A stretch of 64,000 nucleotides of DNA from Janibacter terrae NBRC 107853 (GCF_001591405.1 NZ_BCUV01000006.1:248001-312000), one strand, 5' to 3'; positions 39,220-47,908 are shown, numbered from the stretch's first letter. Program-made: numbers and translations. The notes: a model not told the origin generated them from the letters alone.

Positions 39220-39609
39220 ATGTTCCGGACCGCGATCGAAGCCCATGACATGGACGCCGTCGAGGCGCTCCTCGCCGACGACGTCGTCTTCCGCAGCCCC
39301 GTGGCGCACACCCCGTACCCGGGCAAGGCGATCACCAACGCCATCCTGCGCTCGGTCGCCGAGGTCTTCAACGACTTCCGCTACGTGCGCCAGCTGCAGG
39401 ACGGTCGCGAGGAGGCCTACCTCTTCGAGGCGAAGGTCGACGGCCTGGAGATCACCGGCTGCGACTTCCTCACCTTCGACGAGGAGGGCAAGGTCGTGGA
39501 GTTCATGGTGATGACCCGCCCGCTCAAGGCCTCCCAGGCCCTCGCGGCGCGGATGGCCGAGCGGTTCCCGCAGATCCAGCAGGCGGCAGCGAGCTACTCC
39601 GCTCCCTGA
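39220..39609 (+). CDS. NTF2-like (SnoaL-type) protein
   Basis: 129-aa single-domain alpha+beta barrel of the NTF2 superfamily: AIEAHDMDAVEALLADDVVFRSPVAH at the start (the usual helix then strand), and a hydrophobic pocket sequence with LEITGCDFLTFDEEGKVVEFMVMTRPL. Family members bind or isomerise small hydrophobic ligands; the ligand here is unknown. No convincing SD. The last five codons lie within the first unit of a 33-bp tandem repeat that supplies the stop codon. Confidence 0.85.
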   Translation: MFRTAIEAHDMDAVEALLADDVVFRSPVAHTPYPGKAITNAILRSVAEVFNDFRYVRQLQDGREEAYLFEAKVDGLEITGCDFLTFDEEGKVVEFMVMTRPLKASQALAARMAERFPQIQQAAASYSAP

Positions 39610-39689
39610 GGAGGTCGCTCGGCGAGCTGCTCCGCTCCCTGAGGAGGTCGCTCGGCGAGCTACTCCGCTCCCTGAGGAGGTCGCTCGGC
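39591..39689. repeat. 33-bp tandem repeat, three copies
   Basis: Units at 39591-39623, 39624-39656 and 39657-39689 start GAGCTACTCCGCTCCCTGAG and continue with GAGGTCGCTCGGC; unit 2 differs by one base. The first unit ends the NTF2-like gene, the third is read on the other strand as the C-terminus and stop of the SGNH hydrolase. No spacers, so not a CRISPR array. Confidence 0.95.
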
Positions 39690-40442
39690 GACCGTCTCGA
39701 AGGGAGTGAGCGTCGGCCGCTTGGCCACCCGCCCGTCCCCCGAGGAGCGTCCGGTGAGCCGCCGACCGAGCCACGGGCCGACGTGCCGCCGTGCCCAGTC
39801 GGTCTCGGTGCGCAGGCTCCGTCGCGGTGGTGCCCCGTCGGGCACCTGGCTCCAGGTCTCCCCCACCGGCAGCCCGAGCGCGTGGGCGGCGCCCAGGGCG
39901 AGCCGCTCGTGACCGAGCGCCGACAGGTGCAGCCGGTCGTCGGCCCACGCCCGCCGGTCCTCGAAGATCGTGCCCGCCGTCCTCGCCGGCGGCTGCATCC
40001 CGTGCTCGTCGGCGAGGTGCTGGTAGATCGCGTTGAGCTGCACCCGCCGCCGAGCGATCAGCCGACCGGCGGGGCTCACCGCGCGGATGTCGGGGATGGG
40101 GACGACGGTGACCCGGACCCCCTTCGCGGTGAAGGGCGCCACGATCCCCACCAGGGCGCGCCGCAGGCCCGGGACGTCGAGACGGGGGCGCAGCAGGTCG
40201 TTCATGCCGGCGGTGAGCGTCAGCACGTCCGGTTCCATCGCCAGCGCCGCCTCGACCTGTGTGTCGAGCACCTCCTGGGCCCGCAGCCCGCGCACGGCGA
40301 GGTTGGCGTAGCCCACCTCGCCGTGGTGGTCGACGAGCAGCTCCGCGAGGCGGTCGGCCCACCCGCGGAGGGCGCCGTCGGGCCACGGGTCGTCGCCGAC
40401 CCCCTCGGAGAGGCTGTCGCCGATCGCGACGTAGCGCAGCAT
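39660..40442 (-). CDS. SGNH/GDSL hydrolase
   Basis: 260-aa esterase/lipase of the SGNH superfamily with all four blocks: GDSLSEG (nucleophile Ser near residue 10), the Gly block NLAVRG, TAGMNDLL with block III Asn, and DDRLHLSALGHERLA with the Asp/His pair. No signal peptide, so cytosolic. The ATG at 40442 shares one base with the stop of the upstream dienoyl-CoA reductase (TGATG), indicating a two-gene unit. The C-terminal ten residues (VAERPPQGAE) come from the tandem repeat. Confidence 0.9.
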   Translation of the reverse strand: MLRYVAIGDSLSEGVGDDPWPDGALRGWADRLAELLVDHHGEVGYANLAVRGLRAQEVLDTQVEAALAMEPDVLTLTAGMNDLLRPRLDVPGLRRALVGIVAPFTAKGVRVTVVPIPDIRAVSPAGRLIARRRVQLNAIYQHLADEHGMQPPARTAGTIFEDRRAWADDRLHLSALGHERLALGAAHALGLPVGETWSQVPDGAPPRRSLRTETDWARRHVGPWLGRRLTGRSSGDGRVAKRPTLTPFETVAERPPQGAE

Positions 40443-42463
40443 CACACCACCGACGCCAACCGGGTGCCCTGGTCGATGGCGCGCTTGGCGTCGAGCTCGG
40501 CGGCGACGTCGGCACCGCCGATGAGGTGGACGCTGACCCCTCGCGCGCTCAGATCGTCGTGCAGGCCGCGGTTGGGCTCCTGCCCGGTGCACAGGACGAC
40601 CGTGTCGACGGCGAGGACCTGCGCCCGTCCGTCGACCGTGATGTGCAGACCGTCGTCGTCGATGCGCTCGTAACCCACGCCCGGCAGCATCGTCACGCCG
40701 CGCTGCGCGAGCTCGGCCCGGTGGATCCAGCCGGTGGTCTTGCCGAGCCCGGCGCCGACCTTGCTCGCCTTGCGCTGCAGCAGCGTCACCTCACGAGGCG
40801 CCGCCCGGTGCGAAGGGGGCACGAGCCCACCTCGAGCGGCGAGGTCACCGTCGATGCCCCAGGTCCGCTGGAAGGCCGCGATGTCGAGGCTCGCGTCGTC
40901 ACCCGGGTCGGTGACGAAGGCCGCGACGTCGAATCCGATGCCACCGGCGCCGAGGATCGCGACCCGCTCCCCCACCGGGGCCACGCCGCGCAGCACGTCG
41001 AGGTAGCCGACGACGCTCGGGTGGTCCACGCCCGGCAGCTCGGGAATGCGCGGGGTGACGCCGGTGGCGATGGCGACCTCGTCGTACCCGGTGAGGTCGT
41101 CGGCCTCGACGCGGGCCCCGAGCTTGACGTCGACGCCGGTCTCGGCGAGGCGGTGGCGGAAGTAGCGCAGGGTCTCCTCGAACTCCTCCTTGCCCGGGAC
41201 GCGCCGGGCGACGTCGAGCTGGCCGCCGATGTCGTCGGCGGCGTCGAAGAGGGTGACGTGGTGTCCGCGCTCGGCCGCGGTCGTCGCGAAGGCCAGCCCC
41301 GCCGGCCCGGCACCGACGACGGCGAGGCGCTTGGCCAGTCGCGTGGGGCCGATGACGAGCTCGGTCTCGTGGCAGGCGCGCGGGTTGACCAGGCAGGAGG
41401 TGATCCTGCCGCTGAAGGTGTGGTCGAGGCAGGCCTGGTTGCAGCCGATGCACGTGTTGATCGACTCCGGCTCCCCCTTCGCCGCCTTGGCCACGAAGTC
41501 GGGGTCCGCGAGGAAGGGGCGCGCCATGGAGACCATGTCGGCGAAGCCGTCGGCGAGAAGCTGCTCGGCGACCTCGGGGGTGTTGATCCGGTTGGTGGCG
41601 ACGAGCGGGATCGAGACCTCGCCCATGACCCGCCGGGTCACCCCGGCCCACGCAGCACGCGGCACCTGCGTGGCGATCGTGGGGACGCGCGCCTCGTGCC
41701 ACCCGATGCCGGTGTTGATGACGTCGGCGCCGGCCGCCTCCACCTCCCTGGCGAGGTGGACGACTTCCTCGAGCGTCGAGCCGTCCGGCACGAGGTCGAG
41801 CATCGACAGCCGGTAGACCAGGAGGAAGTCCTCGCCGACGGCCGCGCGGACGCGCCGGACGATCTCGAGGGGGAAGCGGATCCGCTGCTCGTAGGACCCG
41901 CCCCAGCGATCGGTGCGCTGGTTGGTGCGCGTCACGATGAACTCGTTGATGAGGTACCCCTCGGAGCCCATGATCTCGACGCCGTCGTAGCCGGCCTCCT
42001 GCGCGAGGAGCGCGCAGCGGACGTAGTCCTCGATCGTCTGCTCGACCTCGGCGTCGGTGAGCTCGTGCGGCACGTGGGGACTGATCGGCGCCTGGAGCGG
42101 CGAGGGCGCGACGAGGTCGGCGTGGTACGCGTAGCGCCCGAAGTGCAGGATCTGCATGGCGATCCGACCACCCTCGGCGTGGACGGCGTCGGTGACGACC
42201 CGGTGGTCGGCGACGTCCCGCGCGCTCATCATGACCGCGCCCCCCTTCGCCGGCCGGCCCTCCTCGTTCGGGGCGATGCCGCCGGTGACGATGAGGCCGG
42301 CTCCCCCCTTCGCCCGCTCGGCGTAGAAGGCGGCCATCCGCTCGAAGCCGTCCGGCGCCTCCTCGAGACCGACGTGCATCGAGCCCATGATGACGCGGTT
42401 GCGCAGGGTCGTGGAGCCGATCGTGATCGGCTCGAGGAGGTGCGGGTAAGGCTGGGTCATCAC
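40442..42463 (-). CDS. fadH: 2,4-dienoyl-CoA reductase (NADPH), FMN/FAD/4Fe-4S type
   Basis: 673-aa Old Yellow Enzyme fused to a flavin/pyridine-nucleotide domain, as in E. coli FadH. Seen: OYE barrel (1-330, PITIGSTTLRNRVIMGSMHVGLEE), the 4Fe-4S ligands C-x2-C-x3-C-x11-C (CIGCNQACLDHTFSGRITSC), then GAGPAGLAFA and a second Rossmann motif GAGGIGFDVA. It reduces 2,4-dienoyl-CoA during beta-oxidation of polyunsaturated acids; other enoate substrates are possible. Start ATGATG at 42463. A TCAAC/GTTGA palindrome sits 13 bp upstream. Confidence 0.9.
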   Translation of the reverse strand: MMTQPYPHLLEPITIGSTTLRNRVIMGSMHVGLEEAPDGFERMAAFYAERAKGGAGLIVTGGIAPNEEGRPAKGGAVMMSARDVADHRVVTDAVHAEGGRIAMQILHFGRYAYHADLVAPSPLQAPISPHVPHELTDAEVEQTIEDYVRCALLAQEAGYDGVEIMGSEGYLINEFIVTRTNQRTDRWGGSYEQRIRFPLEIVRRVRAAVGEDFLLVYRLSMLDLVPDGSTLEEVVHLAREVEAAGADVINTGIGWHEARVPTIATQVPRAAWAGVTRRVMGEVSIPLVATNRINTPEVAEQLLADGFADMVSMARPFLADPDFVAKAAKGEPESINTCIGCNQACLDHTFSGRITSCLVNPRACHETELVIGPTRLAKRLAVVGAGPAGLAFATTAAERGHHVTLFDAADDIGGQLDVARRVPGKEEFEETLRYFRHRLAETGVDVKLGARVEADDLTGYDEVAIATGVTPRIPELPGVDHPSVVGYLDVLRGVAPVGERVAILGAGGIGFDVAAFVTDPGDDASLDIAAFQRTWGIDGDLAARGGLVPPSHRAAPREVTLLQRKASKVGAGLGKTTGWIHRAELAQRGVTMLPGVGYERIDDDGLHITVDGRAQVLAVDTVVLCTGQEPNRGLHDDLSARGVSVHLIGGADVAAELDAKRAIDQGTRLASVV

Positions 42464-42475
42464 GAACTCCGTTGG

Positions 42476-42487
42476 TCAACTTGTTGA
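42476..42487. promoter_or_regulatory. Palindrome upstream of fadH-like gene
   Basis: TCAAC-TT-GTTGA, perfect 5-bp arms, flanked by GAGTAGG so that its complement reads CTACTCAAC as in the site at 39192-39209. Likely bound by the same PadR-type repressor. Confidence 0.55.
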
Positions 42488-42557
42488 GTAGGTGAACCAT
42501 AGCGTGGACGTCCACCACGACCCCTGAGGATGTTGCGGCGCCCCATCTGACATAGGC

Positions 42558-42570
42558 TCAACTACGTTGA
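42558..42570. promoter_or_regulatory. Palindrome upstream of the Fic gene
   Basis: TCAAC-TAC-GTTGA within an extended dyad (CATAGGC...GACTTATG). It lies 18 bp before the Fic start, which is preceded by TAAGGATG. Same core as 42476-42487 but wider centre. Confidence 0.5.
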
Positions 42571-42588
42571 CTTATGTAAGGATGCAGC

Positions 42589-43788
42589 ATGGATCAGCGC
42601 GCGACGACACAGGTCTCGTGGGAGACACTGCCGTGGGAGCGTGACACCGGGCGGCCCCTCTCCCGCGGTCAGCGCGCCCGGATCTCCTCCACCTACGAGG
42701 CTGCCGTCCCGGCCCGCATCGCCCGGCTCGAGCCGACCATCTCCCCAGCGACCCTCGCGGCCGCTGACGACGCCCGTGGGGAGATCTCTCGCTTCGACGC
42801 CGAGCTCTCGTCCATGCTGCCGGGCACGGAGCTGGCGCCGCTGCCCGCCGTCCTGCTGCGCACCGAGTCGGCCTCGTCGTCGCAGATCGAGCACGTGACC
42901 GCGGGCGCGCGCGCACTGGCCATGGCCGAGCTCGACCTGGCGCCGGCCGGGAGCAATGCCCAGCTCGTGGCCGCCAACGTCAAGGCGATGAGGCGCGCGG
43001 TCCGGCTCGCCGAGGACGTCACACCGCAGTCCTTGCTGGCCATCCACGATGCCCTGATGCACGACCAGCCCCATGCCGCTCCCGGTCGTTGGCGCACCGA
43101 GCAGGTGTGGATCGGCGGATCCAGCGCATCTCCCCACGGCGCCTCCTTCGTCGCGCCCGCCCACACCCGGGTCGAGCAGGCGCTCGAGGACCTGTGCGAC
43201 TTCGTCGTCCGTCCGGACATCCCCTTGCTGCCCCAGTGCGCGATCGCCCACGCGCAGTTCGAGACCATCCACCCCTTCAACGACGGCAACGGCCGCGTGG
43301 GTCGCGCCCTGGTGCACGCGATGCTGCAGCGCGGGGGGGCCACGACGCGGGCGACCGTGCCCGTCTCCGCCGGCCTGCTCGCCGACACGCGGGCCTACTT
43401 CGACGCGCTCTCCTCCTACCGGGAGGGCGACGTGGACCCGATCATCGACCGCTTCACCGAGGCGACGTTCGCCGCGATCGGCAACGGTCGCGCGCTCGCG
43501 CGCGAGCTCCTCGAGATCCACGTCGGGTGGACCGAGCGCATCCGCGCGCGACGCGACGCCGCCATCTGGCGGGCACTTCCCCTTCTGCTGGGTCATCCCG
43601 TCATCACGTCCGCGCTCCTCCAGCACGAGCTCGGCCTCTCGCAACCCGCTGCCGACCAGGTCATCGTGCGGCTCCGCGAGGCCGGGATCGTCACCCGGGC
43701 CACGGGCCGTCAGCGCTACGTGACCTGGGCGGCCACGGAGGTCACGGCTGCGCTCGACTCCTTCGCGGAGCGGGCCCGGCGGGGCTGA
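42589..43788 (+). CDS. Fic family protein (AMPylator-like) with C-terminal winged helix
   Basis: 399-aa Fic protein. The Fic active-site motif HPFNDGNGRVGR (near residue 225) is intact, so nucleotide transfer to a target protein is expected. An N-terminal helix carries TESASSSQIEH, resembling the class II inhibitory motif (S/T)xxxE(G/N) except that His follows the Glu. The C-terminal 90 residues look like a winged helix (LLQHELGLSQPAADQVIVRLREAGIVTRATGRQRYVTW), as in Fic-DOC proteins with a DNA-binding end. Its 3' end overlaps the convergent LysR gene by 47 bp. No antitoxin gene adjoins. Confidence 0.92.
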   Translation: MDQRATTQVSWETLPWERDTGRPLSRGQRARISSTYEAAVPARIARLEPTISPATLAAADDARGEISRFDAELSSMLPGTELAPLPAVLLRTESASSSQIEHVTAGARALAMAELDLAPAGSNAQLVAANVKAMRRAVRLAEDVTPQSLLAIHDALMHDQPHAAPGRWRTEQVWIGGSSASPHGASFVAPAHTRVEQALEDLCDFVVRPDIPLLPQCAIAHAQFETIHPFNDGNGRVGRALVHAMLQRGGATTRATVPVSAGLLADTRAYFDALSSYREGDVDPIIDRFTEATFAAIGNGRALARELLEIHVGWTERIRARRDAAIWRALPLLLGHPVITSALLQHELGLSQPAADQVIVRLREAGIVTRATGRQRYVTWAATEVTAALDSFAERARRG

Positions 43789-44665
43789 CCTGCGCCACCT
43801 GGAGCAGCGCGGACGTCGCCGCGCTCATCCGAGCGCCCCTGCGCCACACCGCGGTCAGCGGTCGCGCCAGGTCGAGGGTCGTCGGGACGACGACGAGGTG
43901 GCCGGCGTCCACCTCGGTGGCGACCGCCCGCTCCGAGACGACCGCGGGGCCGAGGTCGGCACGGACCGCCCCGAGGAGTGCGGCGGTCGAGCCGGCCTGG
44001 AGGGCGATCGTCGGCGTCACGCCGAGGGCCCGCTCGAAGGTGCTGCGGCTCCCGCTCCCCTCCTCCCGCAGGACCCACTCCGCCCGCGCGAGCACCTCAG
44101 GACGAAGGGGGGTCCGCCGCCGGGCCCACGGGTGGTCGGGGTGGACCACGACGACGAGCCGGTCGGTACCGACGACCCGGTGGTCGAGGCCAGAGGCGCG
44201 GTCGGTGGTCTCGATGAACCCGATGTCGGCGAGCCGGGTGCGGACCATGTCGACGACCCGGTCGCTGTTGACGACGTGCAGTTGCGGGTGGACCTCCATG
44301 CGCTCCCGCAGCTCACCGAGCCACCGCGGCAGGACGTGCTCGGCGACCGTGAGGCTCGCCGCGACCAGCACCTCGCCGCGCCTGCTGCCGGTGAGCGAGG
44401 CCAGGCCCGCGCGCATCGTGTCCACCTCGTTGAGCACCTGCCGCGCCCAGGCGACGACGGCCCGGCCGTCCGTGGTCAGGGTCGAGCCGCGCGGCGTGCG
44501 CTCGAGGAGGGTCAGCTGCCACCGCGCCTCGAAGGCCCGCACGCGTGCGCTCGCCGACGGCTGGCTGAGAGCTCGCCGGCGGGCCGCCGCGCTCAGGCTG
44601 CCGGTGTCGTCGACGGCCACGACGAGCCGGAGGGTCTCGATGTCGACGTCGGGAGGATCAGCCAT
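43742..44665 (-). CDS. LysR family transcriptional regulator
   Basis: 307-aa LysR regulator: N-terminal HTH (IETLRLVVAVDDTGSLSAAARRRALSQPSASARVRAFEARWQLTLLERTPRGSTLT) and a periplasmic-binding-protein-like effector domain (about 93-295). Divergent from the YeiH-type exporter, the standard pairing for such regulators. CATAG-N7-CTATG (44663-44679), overlapping its own start codon, is a possible T-N11-A site. The last 16 codons overlap the Fic gene. Confidence 0.93.
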   Translation of the reverse strand: MADPPDVDIETLRLVVAVDDTGSLSAAARRRALSQPSASARVRAFEARWQLTLLERTPRGSTLTTDGRAVVAWARQVLNEVDTMRAGLASLTGSRRGEVLVAASLTVAEHVLPRWLGELRERMEVHPQLHVVNSDRVVDMVRTRLADIGFIETTDRASGLDHRVVGTDRLVVVVHPDHPWARRRTPLRPEVLARAEWVLREEGSGSRSTFERALGVTPTIALQAGSTAALLGAVRADLGPAVVSERAVATEVDAGHLVVVPTTLDLARPLTAVWRRGARMSAATSALLQVAQVSPAGPAPRRSRAQP

Positions 44666-44735
44666 AGACCCAGCCTATGACCAGGGGCCGGATCGGGGTC
44701 TACCGGCAGGCGCCGTCGCGCGGCACGCTGCGAGG

Positions 44736-45683
44736 GTGACGACGACCCCGACCACCCTCCCGCCCCTTGTGGCGGCTGCGCTGGCGATGCTGGTCTCCCC
44801 CTTCGTGCCCCTGCTCAGCCCGCTGCTGCTCGCGCTCGCGGCGGGGATGCTCGTCGCCAACTCCCGCCTCGCCGAGGTGCCCGTCGTCGCCCAGCACGCG
44901 CGGGCGACGCGGCTGCTCCTCCGGCTGGGCGTGGCCGGGCTCGGGCTGGGCCTGCCCGTCGGCGAGGTCCTCGCGATCGGGCCGGCCGGGCTGACGGTCA
45001 TCGCGGTCACGGTCGCGGTGACCTTCCGCGGGACACTCGCCGCGGGCCGCCGGCTGGGTCTCGACGAGGGGTTCGTCGTGCTGCTCTCGGCGGGGTTCTC
45101 GATCTGCGGCGCGGCCGCCATCGCCGCGATCGAGGACACCGTGCGCGGCCGGGAGCGCTACGTCGCGCTGGCCGTGGCCCTCGTGACGATCTTCGGCTCC
45201 GGCATGATCGTCCTCGTCCCGTGGGCGTCCGGGGTCATCGGGCTGACCGATCACCAGGCAGCGATCTGGGCCGGCGCGAGCATCCACGAGGTGGCGCAGG
45301 TGGTGGCCGCCGGGTCGCTCATCGGGGCGCCCGCCGTGGCCCTCGCGACGACCGTCAAGCTCGGTCGCGTCGCGCTCCTCGCACCGATCTCCGCCCTGCT
45401 GGCGAAGGGGACGACGGGCACCCCCGCCCCGCTCGTCCCGTGGTTCGTCCTGGCCTTCGCCGCGGCCGTGGCGGTGCGCTCCACGGGCTGGCTGCCGGCA
45501 CCGGTGCTCGGTGCCGGCAGCCTCGTGACGACCTTGCTGCTCGCCGGCGGGATGTACGGGCTGGGCATGGGCATCCGGGTGCGCGAGCTGTGGCCGCTGC
45601 CGGCGCAGGCGCTGGTCCTCGCGACGATCTCGACGCTCCTCGCGGCCGGGACCTCGTTGTGCCTGGTCGTCGTGCTCGCCTGA
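44736..45683 (+). CDS. YeiH/UPF0324 family putative sulfate exporter
   Basis: 315-aa integral membrane protein, about ten helices, with the family motifs LLLALAAGMLVAN, LRLGVAGLGLGLPVGEVLAIG, SAGFSICGAAAIAAIEDTVRG and AIWAGASIHEVAQVVAAG. The GTG at 44736 is the best-placed start after the LysR gene; no strong SD, so an internal start is possible. Members are annotated as sulfate exporters on limited evidence; here the divergent LysR gene is the likely regulator. Confidence 0.88.
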   Translation: MTTTPTTLPPLVAAALAMLVSPFVPLLSPLLLALAAGMLVANSRLAEVPVVAQHARATRLLLRLGVAGLGLGLPVGEVLAIGPAGLTVIAVTVAVTFRGTLAAGRRLGLDEGFVVLLSAGFSICGAAAIAAIEDTVRGRERYVALAVALVTIFGSGMIVLVPWASGVIGLTDHQAAIWAGASIHEVAQVVAAGSLIGAPAVALATTVKLGRVALLAPISALLAKGTTGTPAPLVPWFVLAFAAAVAVRSTGWLPAPVLGAGSLVTTLLLAGGMYGLGMGIRVRELWPLPAQALVLATISTLLAAGTSLCLVVVLA

Positions 45684-45688
45684 GCGGA

Positions 45689-47047
45689 TCAGCCGACGAG
45701 CGCGTCCTCCCGGACCTCCACCCTTCGCCCGCTGCGCCGTGCCGCGGAGCGCGACAGGACGACCGCGATCCCGCTGATGACGTAGGCCGCGCCGATGTAC
45801 CACGCCAGGCCGGCCGTGTCACCGTGTCCGCCCACGAGGCGCTGCGCGACGAGCGGGGCCAGTCCGGCGCCGAGGAGCGAGCCGATCTGGTAGGTCAGCG
45901 ACACACCGGAGTAGCGGGCGGTGGGCTCGAAGAGCTCGGAGAGGTACGCGCCGACCGGGCCGTACATCGTGGCCTGGATCAAGGGGTTGCCGACGAGGAA
46001 GGCGATGGTGATGAGCGTGGCGTCGCCGCTGCTGAAGAGCATGAACATCGGCCACACGGCGACCGCGGAGAAGACGGCACCGCCGACCATGACCTGCTTG
46101 CGGCCGAGGCGGTCGCTCAGCGCGGCGAAGGCCGGGATGGTGAAGATGTGCACGAAGTTGCTCAGCGTGAGCATGTAGAGCGCGGCCTCGCGCGAGATCG
46201 CGCCGCCCTCGACGACGTAGGGGACCATGAAGACCGCGAGCAGGCCCTGCATGAAGAGCGGCGCCATGACCGCGAGGCTGCCGAGCACGATCGTCGAGCG
46301 GTACTGCGTGAAGAGCACGGCCATCGGCAGGCCCGTGTGGACCTCGCCGCGCTTGCGCGCCGCCTCGAACTCCGGGCTCTCCGAGACGCGGGTGCGCATG
46401 TAGAGGCCGACCGCGACGACGACGGCGGACAGGAGGAAGGGGATGCGCCAGGCCCACTCGGTGAAGGCCGGGCCGGCCACGCCGGAGGTCACCGCGAGGA
46501 CGAGGGTGGCCATGACGGCGCCGAAGGGGGCGCCGGCCATCGCGAGCGAGGCACCGAAGCCCTTGGTGCTCGAGGAGCTGTGCTCGCCGGACATGAGCAT
46601 CGCGCCGGCCCACTCACCACCGACGGCCAGGCCCTGCACGAGGCGCAGCACGGCGAGGAGGATCGGGGCGGCCAGGCCGATGCTCGCGGCGGTCGGCATG
46701 ACACCGATGGCCATCGAGACGATGCCCATGACGAGCAGCGTGATGACGAGCATCCGCTTGCGGCCGATCTTGTCGCCGAAGTGGCCGAACAGCAGGCCAC
46801 CGATGGGCCGGGAGACGTAGCCCGTGAAGAGCGTCAGGTAGCTGAGCAGGACCCCGGTGCCGTGGTCCAGGTCGGAGAAGAAGAGCTCCGGGAAGACGAG
46901 ACCGGCCGCGGCCGCGTAGAGCAGGAAGTCGTAGTACTCGACGGCCGAGCCGATGAAGCTCGAACCCTGCGCGCGGCGCCGCTCGCGCGGGGTCGTCGTC
47001 ACGAGGGCCGCGGGCGTCGCGGGTGCGGTCAGATCATCGTTGATCAC
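45689..47047 (-). CDS. MHS-family MFS transporter (metabolite:H+ symporter)
   Basis: 452-aa, 12-helix transporter of the metabolite:H+ symporter family: FIGSAVEYYDFLLYAAAAGLVFPELFF at TM1, the motif GHFGDKIGRKRMLVITLLVMG in loop 2-3, LVQGLAVGGEWAGAMLMSGEH at TM4-5, and ALSDRLGRKQVMVGG in the second half. Divergent from the IclR regulator gene with a palindromic operator between. Its likely cargo is an aromatic acid such as 3-(3-hydroxyphenyl)propionate, judged from the linked mhp genes. Confidence 0.9.
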   Translation of the reverse strand: MINDDLTAPATPAALVTTTPRERRRAQGSSFIGSAVEYYDFLLYAAAAGLVFPELFFSDLDHGTGVLLSYLTLFTGYVSRPIGGLLFGHFGDKIGRKRMLVITLLVMGIVSMAIGVMPTAASIGLAAPILLAVLRLVQGLAVGGEWAGAMLMSGEHSSSSTKGFGASLAMAGAPFGAVMATLVLAVTSGVAGPAFTEWAWRIPFLLSAVVVAVGLYMRTRVSESPEFEAARKRGEVHTGLPMAVLFTQYRSTIVLGSLAVMAPLFMQGLLAVFMVPYVVEGGAISREAALYMLTLSNFVHIFTIPAFAALSDRLGRKQVMVGGAVFSAVAVWPMFMLFSSGDATLITIAFLVGNPLIQATMYGPVGAYLSELFEPTARYSGVSLTYQIGSLLGAGLAPLVAQRLVGGHGDTAGLAWYIGAAYVISGIAVVLSRSAARRSGRRVEVREDALVG

Positions 47048-47114
47048 GAGGGAGCCTCCAAGTCAGGGGTACTCGGTACATTGGCGGGACGGCGCCGGCC
47101 GCCGGCGAACAGCC

Positions 47115-47131
47115 GTGCCACGTGGTGGCAC
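47115..47131. promoter_or_regulatory. IclR-type operator between transporter and regulator
   Basis: GTGCCAC-GTG-GTGGCAC, perfect 7-bp arms, 9 bp before the iclR-type start and 68 bp from the divergent transporter start. Identical arms recur at 47892-47908. Confidence 0.75.
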
Positions 47132-47140
47132 GATGGGGGC

Positions 47141-47881
47141 ATGCCCAAGCAGGTCAGCTCGGTGGAGCGCGCGGTCCAACTCCTGGCGATGGTCGACCAG
47201 TTCGGCGCCGAGGGGCTCGGCGTCAGCGAGCTGGCGCGCCGCACCGGCATCCCGAAGTCGACGGTCTTCCGCCTGCTCCACACCCTCGAGGCGAGCGGCG
47301 CGATCGAGCGGCGCGGGGAGCACTACCGCACCGGCCCGCTCTTCGGCTCGCACCTGGTCCTCCCGGACGAGCCCCTGGTCGCCAAGGTCCAGGAGCGGCT
47401 CACCCCTTTCCTCTCCGTCCTCTACGAGCAGACGCGCGAGACCTGCCAGCTCGGTGTGCTGCGGGACGGCGAGCTGGTCTTCCTCAACAAGCTGCACGGC
47501 GTGCACCGCGCCCACTCCCCCTCGCGGATCGGCGGGCGCGCCCCCGCGCACGCGACCTCGCTCGGCAAAGTCCTGCTGGCCTTCGACCGCGAGGCGGCGG
47601 ACCTGGTGTGCGCTTCGGAGCTCACCGCCTTCACCGACCGCACGATCACCGACGGCGACGAGCTGCGGGTGGAGCTCGCCCGCGTGGCCCGCTCACGGAT
47701 CGGCGTGGACGACAACGAGTACGTCGAAGGGGTGAGCAGCGTCGCCTCCGTCGTCACCGACGCGGACGGTCGGGCCGTCGCGTCCCTCGCCCTCACCGGG
47801 CCCACGAGCGTGGCCCGCGCCGGCTACGAGCCGCTGCTGCTCGACGTCTGCGCCCGGGCGAGCGCCGCCATGCGTCGGTAG
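47141..47881 (+). CDS. IclR family transcriptional regulator (MhpR-like)
   Basis: 246 aa: N-terminal winged helix (SSVERAVQLLAMVDQFGAEGLGVSELARRTGIPKSTVFRLLHTLEASGAIER) and C-terminal IclR ligand-binding domain (about 75-246, with HATSLGKVLLAF and VSSVASVVTDADGRAVASLALTGP). Located between the MHS transporter and mhpABC, with identical palindromes on either side, so it probably controls both in response to hydroxyphenylpropionate. Whether it activates or represses cannot be told. Confidence 0.93.
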   Translation: MPKQVSSVERAVQLLAMVDQFGAEGLGVSELARRTGIPKSTVFRLLHTLEASGAIERRGEHYRTGPLFGSHLVLPDEPLVAKVQERLTPFLSVLYEQTRETCQLGVLRDGELVFLNKLHGVHRAHSPSRIGGRAPAHATSLGKVLLAFDREAADLVCASELTAFTDRTITDGDELRVELARVARSRIGVDDNEYVEGVSSVASVVTDADGRAVASLALTGPTSVARAGYEPLLLDVCARASAAMRR

Positions 47882-47891
47882 CCGCGGGCAC

Positions 47892-47908
47892 GTGCCACTC
47901 GGTGGCAC
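47892..47908. promoter_or_regulatory. IclR-type operator upstream of mhpABC
   Basis: GTGCCAC-TCG-GTGGCAC, same 7-bp arms as the site at 47115-47131, 65 bp before the mhpA start. Confidence 0.75.

Noticed and set aside
39591-39689. CRISPR array
   Set aside because: Head-to-tail 33-bp units without spacers, extending into coding sequence; no cas genes.
45221-47881. Long plus-strand frame upstream of the IclR gene
   Set aside because: It is the shadow of yeiH and the MHS transporter; the IclR start is the ATG at 47141 where the HTH begins.
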